A stretch of 37,039 nucleotides of DNA from Nemertoderma westbladi (taxonomy: Eukaryota; Xenacoelomorpha; Nemertodermatida; Nemertodermatidae). The notes under the pieces are model-generated. The model had not been told where the DNA came from and searched no databases. It saw only the letters and a list, made by a program, of their open reading frames with translations. Every line of letters starts with the position of its first letter. Position 1 is the first letter of the stretch. The translations under genes were made by a program, and so were the position numbers. This document shows, one piece after another, positions 22,371-32,319 of the stretch. The DNA is taken from positions 1 through 37,039 of the forward strand of contig JAUCBJ010001910.1 of assembly GCA_032718475.1 (NCBI GenBank), in the 5' to 3' direction.

Positions 22371-25300
22371 CATAACCTCAGAAAGGTGTACTCTAATTTA
22401 GTACCACCATAACCTCAGAAAGGTGTACTCTAATTTAGTACCACCATAACCTCAGAAATATATACTCTAATTTAGTACCACCAAAACCTCAGAAAGATGT
22501 ACTCTAATTTAGTACCACCATAACCTCAGAAAGATGTACTCTAATTTAGTACCACCATAACCTCAGAAAGGTGTACTCTAATTTAGTACCACCATAACCT
22601 CAGAAAGATGTACTCTAATTTAGTACCACCATAACCTCAGAAAGATGTACTCTAATTTAGTACCACCATAACCTCAGAAATATATACTCTAATTTAGTAC
22701 CACCAAAACCTCAGAAAGATGTACTCTAATTTAGTACCACCATAACCTCAGAAAGGTGTACTCTAATTTAGTGATTTACTCTAATTTTGTACCACCATAA
22801 CCTCAGAAAGATACTCTAATTTAGTACCACCAAAACCTCAGAAAGATGTACTCTAATTTAGTACCACCAAAACCTCAGAAAGATGTACTCTAATTTAGTA
22901 CCACCATAACCTCAGAAAGATGTACTCTAATTTAGTACCACCATAACCTCAGAAAGATGTACTCTAATTTAGTACCACCATAACGTCAGAAAGATGAACT
23001 CTAATTTAGTGCCACCAAAACCTCAGAAAGATGAACTCTAATTTAGCACCACCATAACCTCAGAAAGATGTACTCTAATTTAGTACCACCATAACCTCAG
23101 AAAGATGTACTCTAATTTAGTACCACCATAACCTCAGAAAGATGTACTCTAATTTAGTACCACCATAACGTCAGAAAGATGAACTCTAATTTAGTGCCAC
23201 CAAAACCTCAGAAAGATGAACTCTAATTTAGCACCACCATAACCTCAGAAAGATGTACTCTAATTTAGTACCACCATAACTCAGAAAGATGTACTCTAAT
23301 TTAGTACCACCATAACCTCAGAAAGATGTACTCTAATTTAGTACCACCAAAACCTCAGAAAGATGAACTCTAATTTAGCACCACCATAACCTCAGAAAGA
23401 TGTACTCTAATTTAGTACCACCATAACCTCAGAAAGATGTACTCTAATTTAGTACCACCATAACCTCAGAAAGATGTACTCTAATTTAGTACCACCATAA
23501 CCTCAGAAAGATGAACTCTAATTTAGTGATGTACTCTAATTTAGTACCACCATAACCTCAGAAAGATGTACTCTAATTTAGTACCACCAAAACCTCAGAA
23601 AGATGAACTCTAATTTAGCACCACCATAACCTCAGAAAGATGTACTCTAATTTAGTACCACCATAACCTCAGAAAGATGTACTCTAATTTAGTACCACCA
23701 TAACCTCAGAAAGATGTACTCTAATTTAGTACCACCATAACCTCAGAAAGATGAACTCTAATTTAGTACCACCACCATGACCTCAGAAAGATGAACTCTA
23801 ATTTAGTACCACCATAACTTCAGAAAGATGTACTCTAATTTAGTACCAACAAAACCTCAGAAAGATGAACTCTAATTTAGTACCACCATAACCTCAGAAA
23901 GATGTACTCTAATTTAGTACCAACAAAACCTCAGAAAGATGAACTCTAATTTAGTACCACCATAACCTCAGAAAGATGTACTCTAATTTAGTACCACCAA
24001 AACCTCAGAAAGATGAACTCTAATTTAGCACCACCATAACCTCAGAAAGATGTACTCTAATTTAGTACCACCAAAACCTCAGAAAGATGTACTCTAATTT
24101 AGTACCACCATAACCTCAGAAAGATGCACTCTAATTTAGTACCACCATAACCTCAGAAAGATGTACTCTAATTTAGTACCACCAAAACCTCAGAAAGATG
24201 TACTCTAATTTAGTACCACCATAACCTCAGAAAGATGTACTCTAATTTAGTACCACCATAACCTCAGAAAGATGAACTCTTATTTAGTACCACCATAACC
24301 TCAGAAAGATGAACTCTAATTTAGTACCACCATAACCTCAGAAAGATGAACTCTAATTTAGTACCACCATAACCTCAGAAAGATGTACTCTAATTTAGTA
24401 CCACCAAAACCTCAGAAAGATGAACTCTAATTTAGTACCACCATAACCTCAGAAAGATGAACTCTAATTTAGTACCACCACCATGACCTCAGAAAGATGA
24501 ACTCTAATTTAGTACCACCATAACCTCAGAAAGATGTACTCTAATTTAGTACCACCAAAACCTCAGAAAGATGAACTCTAATTTAGTACCACCATAACCT
24601 CAGAAAGATGAACTCTAATTTAGTACCACCATAACCTCAGAAAGATGAACTCTAATTTAGTACCACCACCATAACCTCAGAAAGATGTACTCTAATTTAG
24701 TACCAACAAAACCTCAGAAAGATGAACTTTAATTTAGTACCACCATAACCTCAGAAAGATGTACTCTAATTTAGTACCACCAAAACCTCAGAAAGATGAA
24801 CTCTAATTTAGTACCACCATAACCTCAGAAAGATGTACTCTAATTTAGTACCAACAAAACCTCAGAAAGATGAACTCTACTTTAGTACCACCATAACCTC
24901 AGAAAGATGTACTCTAATTTAGTACCAACAAAACCTCAGAAAGATGAACTCTAATTTAGTACCACCAAAACCTCAGAAAGATGTACTCTAATTTAGTACC
25001 ACCATAACCTCAGAAAGATGAACTCTAATTTAGTACCAACAAAACCTCAGAAAGATGAACTCTAATTTAGCACCACCATAACCTCAGAAAGATGTACTCT
25101 AATTTAGTACCACCATAACCTCAGATAGATGAACTCTAATTTAGTACCAACAAAACCTCAGAAAGATGAACTCTAATTTAGCACCACCATAACCTCAGAA
25201 AGATGTACTCTAATTTAGTACCAACAAAACCTCAGAAAGATGAACTCTAATTTAGCACCACCATAACCTCAGAAAGATGAACTCTAATTTAGTACCACCA

Positions 25301-26068
25301 TAACCTCAGAAAGATGAACTCTAATTTAGTACCAACAAAACCTCAGAAAGATGAACTCTAATTTAGCACCACCATAACCTCAGAAAGATGTACTCTAATT
25401 TAGTACCAACAAAATCTCAGAAAGATGAACTCTAATTTAGCACCACCATAACCTCAGAAAGATGTACTCTAATTTAGTACCACCATAACCTCAGATAGAT
25501 ATACTCTACAGTTGCCAATTGCAAGGATTAATAGATAATGAATAATTCATAATTCAAATAATATTTCATAAATAATTCAAATAGCGATGATGTATAAAAT
25601 GTAAAAAATAATAATAAATTTATCGCTATTTATTTCATATGTTTTATATAATGGACTGGATGGAGTTTCTTTCTGTATGGAATGGTAATAAAACTTGGCT
25701 GCTTTCACTATTGGTAGAATATAATATTATAACCTTTTAAAAACCACATGCTGCTTAAATACATGGTGGTGTACAAATAGTGGTTGGTCATAATGTTATC
25801 CAAATGACATTTTACATGTAGTAATCAATTTTGTAGCAAGCCCAATATTATTATGTGAATAATCATCGCAAACATTAGTGGAAATTATTATGTATTTAAT
25901 TATACAACTATGTACACATGTCAACGGAATCCACTAATACAGTTGATAGGTCCGAGTTAGATGTGGGGAAAGTCTGTGATCTGATATATCCGTGAGAATC
26001 TCGAGTTTGCAGTGGCATGATGAGAGGTATTCGCGAGCCAGGCGGTTAGAGTGTATTAGTCGCCATCA

Positions 26069-26088
26069 CCCCCCCCCCCCCCCTCCCC
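26069..26088. repeat. Poly-C tract
   Basis: An uninterrupted C run of 15 (26,069-26,083), followed by TCCCC. Such a run is prone to length error in assembly. Confidence 0.9.
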
Positions 26089-26198
26089 ACAAATAAAAAG
26101 AAATTATTATGATTAAAATTCCAGGCATATAAAATATTGTTTTTATCGGCTGAATTTTACCGTGTTTAGGAATTCTAGTGAGAAAATTTTAGACAAGA

Positions 26199-26232
26199 GG
26201 GGGGGGGGGGGGGGGGGGTGGGGGGGGGTGGG
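26199..26232. repeat. Poly-G tract with quadruplex potential
   Basis: A run of 20 G, then T, 8 or more G, T, GGG. It lies about 110 bases from a C tract, so the two could pair or form a G-quadruplex; its length may be an assembly estimate. Confidence 0.9.
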
Positions 26233-26614
26233 CTGGTCTTGACGCAAATATGATCTGGGCTAATTTACATTTCACCTTGTTAAAGTTTACGACATTCAAA
26301 ATTGATTTGAATTGCTGCACTAGCTGGCCATTTGGCCATTGTCAATTGGTTATTATAATACGCCTATGAGGCTATGCCACATATGCTATGTCTCCAGTTG
26401 ATTCATAGTTGAAAGATGTACATCTCTGATTGGTTCCCTCAGATTAGGCTGGGCTGGATATAATACATGTAAACAATATTATCGTGTAGTAAAAATTTTA
26501 CTGTCTGTGCGAACACAAACCCCCTCAGATGTATGTTTGGTGGAGGCTAATATTCCACCATTATTACATTGGATTTTGACGGCCAGGAAACGCTACATGC
26601 ACACCCGTAGAACC

Positions 26615-26940
26615 GTTTAAATTCGATGGCAGTATTCATAGTTACAGTTCGGAAGGATGTACAGCAATGAAAATCCCATTGAAAAGACTATTGCAGGCAG
26701 AGTGCCTAAAATATCTACAGGTTTATACCACTGGACCAGCCTATGACATTGTGAGACAATACCAGGGAATAGAAGGTCTGAAGAAAGAAAGAATATAAGA
26801 TATGGCCATCCAGCGAACATATTCCGGTAGATCCTGAAGGGAATACATCAGGTGGACTTATCGACAGCCCAACTCATCAAAACCGTTGCCAATAAAATCA
26901 AGAAGTCTTTGATAATCCTAAAAATATTCAAGGCCCCATA
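26615..26940 (+). pseudogene. gag-like retroelement remnant (BEL/Pao-like?)
   Basis: Plus-strand translation gives 'KFDGS', then 'LQVYTTGPAYDIVRQYQGI', then after a frame change 'RYGHPANIFR' and 'LIKTVANKIKK'. The order (FDG, GPAxxxV, a RYG(H/D)P-type block, then helical residues) is that of the gag core of BEL/Pao and related LTR elements. Stops and at least one frame change are present. No LTRs were recognised nearby. The assignment rests on pattern only. Confidence 0.4.
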
Positions 26941-27337
26941 CCCGGACACATAACAGGACACAAGGTAAAGGAGAGAGGTTCTGTGCCAAAGTGTAGGGAG
27001 ATAGCAAGTGGATTAGTTGGGAAATTACTTAAACTATTCGTGAAAATTATGTAACGTCGTCGTCGGCTTCGATGGTGGGGGGTTGTAGTAACTTGAATGT
27101 ATAGTTTGTGCGTTTACAGTAGGCCTACTACTCCAAAATGCAAAGCAATATCCGTTTGGGCCTATTGCTATTATGAAGTCTCGTAATCTTAAAGAAAGAA
27201 CCCATTATCACAGAAGCGGGTACAAGTTAACTATAGCGCTATAGCAAAACATACAATTAATTGGCTACCAATTTGCCATAAGTTTGTCAATTGGTGTTTG
27301 TACAAAAAACTATTGTGTTAGACCATTGTGCGGGTGA
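26941..27337. other. Gene-free stretch before the 36-bp minisatellite
   Basis: Holds a short CGTCGTCGTCGG run near 27,055 and an AGTAGGCCTACTACT palindromic word near 27,118. Nothing else is recognised. Confidence 0.4.
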
Positions 27338-27955
27338 GTACAAAACGGAGACCGGAGATGGGAGACCCCCCAAATACAAAAGGGAGACCGGAGATGGGAG
27401 ACCCCCCAAGTACAAAACGGAGACCGGAGATGGGAGACCCCCCAAGTACAAAACGGAGACCGGAGATGGGAGACCCCCCCAAGTACGAAACGGAGACCGG
27501 AGATGGGAGACCCCCCCAAGTACAAAACGGAGACCGGAGATGGGAGACCCCCCAAGTACAAAAGGGAGACCGGAGATGGGAGACCCCCCGAGTACAAAAT
27601 GGAGATCGGAGATGGGAGACCCCCCAAGTACAAAACGGAGACCGGAGATGGGAGACCCCCCCAAGTACAAAAGGGATACCGGAGATGGGAGACCCCCCGA
27701 GTACAAAACGGAGATCGGAGATGGGAGACCCCCCAAGTACAAAACGGAGACCGGAGATGGGAGACCCCCCAAGTACAAAAGGGAGACCGGAGAGGGGAGA
27801 CCCCCCCCCCCCCAAGTACAAAACGGAGACCGGAGATGGGAGACCCCCCAAGTACGAAACAGAGACCGGAGATGGGAGACCCCCCAAGTACAAAACGGAG
27901 ACCGGAGATGGGAGACCCCCCAAGTACAAAAGGGAGACCCCCCCCTCAAGTACAA
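27338..27955. repeat. GC-rich minisatellite, 36-bp unit, about 17 copies
   Basis: Head-to-tail units with the core GGAGACCGGAGATGGGAGAC followed by 6-11 C and AAGTACAAAA. The variation is mainly C-tract length and a few substitutions (CGG/GGG, ACC/ATC). The unit has no stop codon in any of the six frames, so long open frames appear on both strands; the C-tract slips move them between frames. This is best read as a non-coding repeat. It ends in a run of 19 G (27,956-27,974). Confidence 0.93.
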
Positions 27956-27974
27956 GGGGGGGGGGGGGGGGGGG
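27956..27974. repeat. Poly-G tract
   Basis: Nineteen G in a row at the end of the 36-bp minisatellite, followed by short CAAGTACAAAAGTAC remnants. Confidence 0.9.
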
Positions 27975-28306
27975 CAAGTACAAAAGTACTAATACAAAAA
28001 TACAAAAGTACATATACTAATTCGTTTATTGTTTTGGTTAAATTCAGCCCTTCTATAACCTGTGGTTTTGGTAAAAACCTGGTATTCTTCACATGGGGGT
28101 AACTGTAACTGCAAAGTGAAATATAACTGCAGAAAGACTGGTATTCTTCATATGGGCCAATAAGCGCTTTAAAACACTTAATAAAGATAAATTTAAAAAA
28201 ATAAAAAATCTTCATAAAAATTCCAATAAAAAGTCGACCGAAAAGTGAAATCCTGGCATTCTTCACGTGGGCGCTTCAATGTATTCAAATAAACAAACAT
28301 AAAATA
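27975..28306. repeat. Degenerate dispersed/tandem repeat before the palindrome
   Basis: A GGTATTCTTCACATGGG-type word occurs three times (near 28,079, 28,140 and 28,255). A 'TCGTTTATTGTTTTGGTTA' word near 28,021 matches one at 3,162 inside the insertion at the other end of the window, so this is part of a dispersed repeat. No coding potential. Confidence 0.45.
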
Positions 28307-28627
28307 CACATATCAGACAGTCTGCTTATCTACTGTAGGTAGGCTACCGGTTTTACTGTAGTTATAGACAATAATAAACTCACGTTATAAATAATTGCAC
28401 TGAATTTAGAAGAAATATAATTAAATTTTGAAAAAAATAAATGGAAATGCGGAAATGGAAATGGAAAATCATTTCCATTTATTTTTTTCAAAATTTTTTT
28501 TTTCAAAATTTAATTATATTTCTTCTAAATTCAGTGCAATTATTTATAACGTGATTTTATTATTGTCTATAACTACAGTAAAACCGGTAGCCTACCTACA
28601 GTACGTAAGCAGACTGTCTGATATGTG
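28307..28627. repeat. Long near-perfect palindrome (foldback element)
   Basis: The left arm, ~28,307-28,450, and the right arm, ~28,470-28,627, are reverse complements, separated by ~20 bases made of GGAAATGGAAAT repeats. Shared arm words include CAGACAGTCTGCTTA, GGTAGGCTACCGGTTTTACT and TTGCACTGAATTTAGAAGAA. The differences seen are a TCTAC/CGTAC change, a short difference near CTCACG, and a ~16-base T-rich insertion in the right arm. A transcript could form a dsRNA hairpin of about 140 bp. Confidence 0.9.
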
Positions 28628-28862
28628 CGTTATTATTGTGTTTTTCATTATAAACATAAAATAAACGACGCAAACTAGACGCACAAAGATCGCCGGTTTG
28701 TTTGGCAGTACTACAGTACGTCTGCGCTCTGCGTGTGTTTAACCTACGCGGAGGGTGTTGTAGATTATCGTACAGATCGTATGCAAGTAATTACAATTAT
28801 CAATTCCCCATGTTAATTCCTACTGTAAATCTGCTTGTTGTAAATACCATAGTAATTTGAGA
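28628..28862. other. Gene-free spacer
   Basis: Sits between the palindrome and the hAT-type MITE. Nothing is recognised. Confidence 0.4.
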
Positions 28863-28870
28863 ACCTTAGT

Positions 28871-29385
28871 CAGGGACGGATTATGGATTTTCGGGCCCCC
28901 GGCAGTCGCAACTTACTTTTTCCTAAAATTACACCATCCAATAGACATAAATTCTATATTTAGGAACGTGACTATATTGGTATATCAATAAATTAGACAC
29001 AACAATTACTTTAAATCATTTTTAATTTTTAATCATTTTCCTAGCCTTTTGACAACTGAACTCGTGAATGATTTCAGATAAATCTAATTGAAAAGTAAAT
29101 TAAAATGTTAATTGTAATACAGTAATAATTTACTATTAAATCGACCCTTTTGCTAACGTTTTCAAGCATTACTTTACACTTTAAACATTTTTTTAAAACA
29201 ATTTAAACATTCTCTGGGACACTGTGCTCTGAATGATGCTATATGTGAGATATTTATTGAACAGCCAGAAATTAATTTATGAATGAGGTTGTTTTATCTG
29301 TGAAATAATGTTCGGTAAATTTCTTCCAACTTACGGGCCCCCGGCAGCTGCCCCCCCCCCCCCCCCCCCCCTTAATCCGTCCCTG
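28871..29385. mobile_element. hAT-type MITE with 8-bp target-site duplication
   Basis: A 515-bp element with terminal inverted repeats CAGGGACGGATTA at 28,871-28,883 and TAATCCGTCCCTG at 29,373-29,385. The direct duplication ACCTTAGT flanks it exactly on both sides (28,863-28,870 and 29,386-29,393). CAGGG-type ends with an 8-bp duplication are the signature of the hAT superfamily. There is no transposase, so it is non-autonomous. A GGGCCCCCGGCAG word occurs near both ends in the same orientation. Next to the right end is a run of 21 C (29,351-29,371). Confidence 0.92.
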
Positions 29386-29393
29386 ACCTTAGT

Positions 29394-30329
29394 ACTACAT
29401 AGGTCCGCGTGGCGTAGATTCATAGGTTAGCAACTAGAAAGCCAGCAAGCTGGCTGGAAGGAGTCCGGGGGAAAAATCCTAGCCAAGACTATTACAAAGA
29501 ACTATGTCAGTCAGCAGTAAGTAAACTAAACAATTGTCTAAACTGCAAGGCGTGAGGCTAGCTGACTTTGTGGCTGGCCCCACATAATAAAAAATGCAAA
29601 TTAGCTACCACTAACAAAAATATAATATGAAGCAAATAATTTCATTATCAAGCACGTTTACAAGATATAAGATACGATTACCGAATATTTATAAAAAATG
29701 CCCATGATGCACAACCAGATAAATAACAACGAATAGAGCCAAATAACAAATTTAGTTTCCTTCTATAGGTATTACCCCGTTGTCAAGCGGAGTATCTCTT
29801 CCCAGTGAATCCTATGTGAATATGTAATATAGGTAGGTACTCCTGCTAAGTTAGGCGGTAGGCCAGAGCGGGCTCCTTAAATACATGCAACTACTGTATT
29901 ATATCCACAGTGAGTAACAACTGTAATAGGACACAACACACTGCTTTGTGTAACTAAAATTCATTCTCTTGATCCACCCCCTAACATATCAGAGTGAGTA
30001 ACCTTATTGTAGATATACCCTTAGGAAGCATGGGAGAGCAATCAGCTTATGGGGTAATACATTAGAAACCAACAGCTTATGTGTGAGTAAGCATTCCTTT
30101 CCTTATAGCCGCCTACTAGTAAAACTTGGCAACCAACACGTTTTACTATGACTATGTATAACACATTAAGCCATATTTCATCATGAACACCAGCTCTTAT
30201 TTTACCATTGCTTTTAATTTCGCGACAAAATAATGTCAAAAAACTAAATATATCGAATACCACACATAGAATCGATCTGAAATTTTGGGAAGAATTGGAT
30301 AAGGGTTTGGCTCGCTGGAAGGAAACATA
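29394..30329. other. Gene-free region, possibly flank or LTR of the BEL/Pao relic
   Basis: No ORF or RNA gene was recognised. A 5' LTR of the adjacent BEL/Pao-like relic might lie here, but no matching 3' LTR was found in the window, so none is called. Confidence 0.35.
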
Positions 30330-30825
30330 TCCTTGTTGTTCGCACAACACCACATCCTCTACACCGGAGCGACACAGGCAGTGGAGATACAGTAGAGGCT
30401 TCTCCTCGACGTGGTGAAGCAACCGGACCGACTGCAGACATAACCTCTGAAGTGCTAGTGGTGGCTGTTGCTCGGGGAGAGCGAGATATATACTCACCCT
30501 CTGTATCGAGTATCGACTACCCAGTAGTTTATTGGCCACCCATTTAGAGGCAGTAGACAAATATCTTCGAGATGTCGTCAAGGGAAGGCGCACAAGATCC
30601 ACAGAAAGCACAGTACAAGGTCTACAGGGTAAAGTAAGGCAAGAAAAAACTGAACTGAGAGAAGTACAGCAGCAGATAGCTTTAGATAGTGATAGGCTTG
30701 TAAACAAAAGGGGATACCATTCCCCCGTGACTATATTAATGCGACTGGACTATAATAATGGACCAGAGTTTCAACCCAAATCCATATCTTTCAACAGTCG
30801 ACCAAGTTACCCTTTGGATTAACCT

Positions 30826-31490
30826 ATGGGCAAACCCTTTGAACCTAATATCTCTCTGAATGTTCGCCAAGCTCCATATGCGGATAGTACTTTATTCAAT
30901 AGTACGTTGGTGTATGAGAGCTTCACCAGACAGATGATGAGAACGGAAGCAAGTCAAGCCATGTCTGTGGGAGAAGTGGTCAAATTCAATGGAGATGAGA
31001 TGAAATGGTTACCGTTCAATGAGTATTATAAGGATAACATATAAAACACCATCTTATCCTATGGTGAAAAACTTAGTTTCCTCATTGAATTTTTGGAGGG
31101 TCCATCCAAAGTAATAGTGTTAAAATTTCATCGGACATCCACAAGGGTTGAGTAAGGTTTGGGAGACGCTAACTCTGAGATATGTTAATAGGGACACCAT
31201 TGCAGGATATCTATAGACCAAATTAATAGCTCCTAGGAATTTATTGAACAACAGCATAGTGGAGTTATCCATTATCCAATGACATCCAGGAAATTTGTTG
31301 AGAACTGGACTGGTTGGATCAATCATCGGCCTACAAGCATACTGTGGTAGTGGGTGCTTTGGCTGGATCTCTGCCGAAGGGAAACATTGGGAACCGCTGG
31401 GATCAAAAGGTCTTACAGCTGTGGGCAGGCAAACAATATAGTCCTATGATGGATAACTTCTTTGAGTTCCTGGAATATGAAGTCTAACTC
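30826..31490 (+). pseudogene. BEL/Pao-like gag remnant
   Basis: 'VVKFNGDEMKWLPFNEYYKD' ends at a stop at 31,042-31,044. The next blocks are 'LSFLIEFLEGPSK' just after and 'LPKGNIGNRWDQKV' near 31,370-31,410, then 'FFEFLEYEV' ending at ~31,486. The family pattern is F.GD...W..F...F...I, L..L.G.A and a distal LP....W. Several stops and frame changes lie between about 31,040 and 31,330. The more upstream piece, 30,532-30,822, probably belongs to the gag N-terminus but shows no diagnostic motif. Confidence 0.6.
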
Positions 31491-31789
31491 CAGCTAGTTC
31501 AACAAACTCGGGAAAATGGTTTCGACCCTAAAGTCAACGAAAAGGTGGTTACCAAACGCAGATTAACACCAGTCTGTTATACTGCGTACGAGAGTTATAC
31601 GTCACCTGAGGAAGAGGAGAGAGTGTCTTCTGATGTATACTACACTCAACGGGTGGGAAAGTCCAAACCCTCTGATGAAATTCAGGTGTATAACAGGTTT
31701 GGAAATCTACTGTAGAAACCGATTTCTATGTAGGTTCCCTATCCACCCCACAGGATAACACAGGTAAGGATGGACTTAACCGAGTTAAA

Positions 31790-32086
31790 ATGGTTGCTAT
31801 CAAGAACTTTGCTACTAGCCAAGCGGAACTATATAACTGGGATTATGATAAGTTCGCCCGTAAGTATCAGATACATAGGTTCAGGGTAGATAGACCTGGA
31901 GTCCAATTGCTAATAGGACAGAACGCACATGAAGGGTTAGAAGTGCTGGAGAAAAGACCAGCTAATCCCCAACCATTACAAACCTATGCAGAACGTACTA
32001 GGGTAGGTTGGTTCTGTACTAGCCCCTGTAGAAGGACTCTACGTGAGAGATTGGAGAGAATTCTTAATGTACAGGTTAGCAGATAA
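31790..32086 (+). pseudogene. BEL/Pao-like protease-region remnant
   Basis: 'VQLLIGQNAHEGLEVLE' followed by 'YAERTRVGWFCTSP' matches the 'xLLIGQDxPxxLxPxEV ... xAxRTxLGWxxxGP' region that ends the BEL/Pao protease domain. The catalytic D(S/T)G upstream is not recognisable. The frame is open for 98 codons and then stops. Confidence 0.68.
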
Positions 32087-32319
32087 TTATTTGAATGAAT
32101 TGTTACAGATGGTAACACTGATGAAGGAAGTCCATGGTCCTCAGACAACGATAACGAAGAGGTATTATATGATAAGGAGAATACTTTAGGACCTTTAACA
32201 GAGAACCAAGTGTGGAGCAACTAGGTAAAGTTATGTAACTTAATCCACCAGAGTAGAGTTATAGGCTTATGAAGACGATGAACTGAATGAGGCTTCAGAG
32301 CTATATCAGGCGAAACTAT

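Larger units (their letters stand above)
9641..25509. repeat. Main satellite array, 37-bp unit, about 425 tandem copies
   Basis: Continuous head-to-tail repeats; a representative unit is 12,001-12,037. Main variants: CCATAACC or CCAAAACC; GATGTACT, GGTGTACT, GATGAACT, GGTGCACT or AATATATACT; a 35-bp unit lacking two bases (GATACT); a 40-bp unit with CCACCACCATGACC; and a ~55-bp unit carrying an extra GATTTACTCTAATTTTGT. Every unit has stop codons and the 37-bp period rotates the frame, so no ORF exists. Higher-order duplications lie inside. The array ends abruptly at ~25,509 against unrelated AT-rich DNA. The copy number is the array length divided by 37, not a unit-by-unit count. Confidence 0.97.
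25510..26610. other. Gene-free region right of the satellite
   Basis: AT-rich DNA. It contains a 10-bp inverted repeat (AAATAGCGAT at 25,579-25,588, ATCGCTATTT at 25,622-25,631) and the homopolymer tracts annotated separately. No gene is recognised. Confidence 0.5.

Noticed and set aside
9641-25509. CRISPR array
   Set aside because: Units are contiguous with no unique spacers, the period is 37 bp overall and the context is a metazoan genome; this is satellite DNA.
27287-28102. Several overlapping open frames of 107-233 codons on both strands
   Set aside because: They lie in the 36-bp minisatellite, whose unit has no stop in any frame; composition and overlap show repeat by-products, not genes.
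28428-28664. 78-codon plus-strand ORF
   Set aside because: Lies within the long palindrome; AT-rich, no motif.
29394-30329. 5' LTR of the BEL/Pao relic
   Set aside because: No matching 3' LTR in the window and no clear TG...CA ends or primer-binding site.
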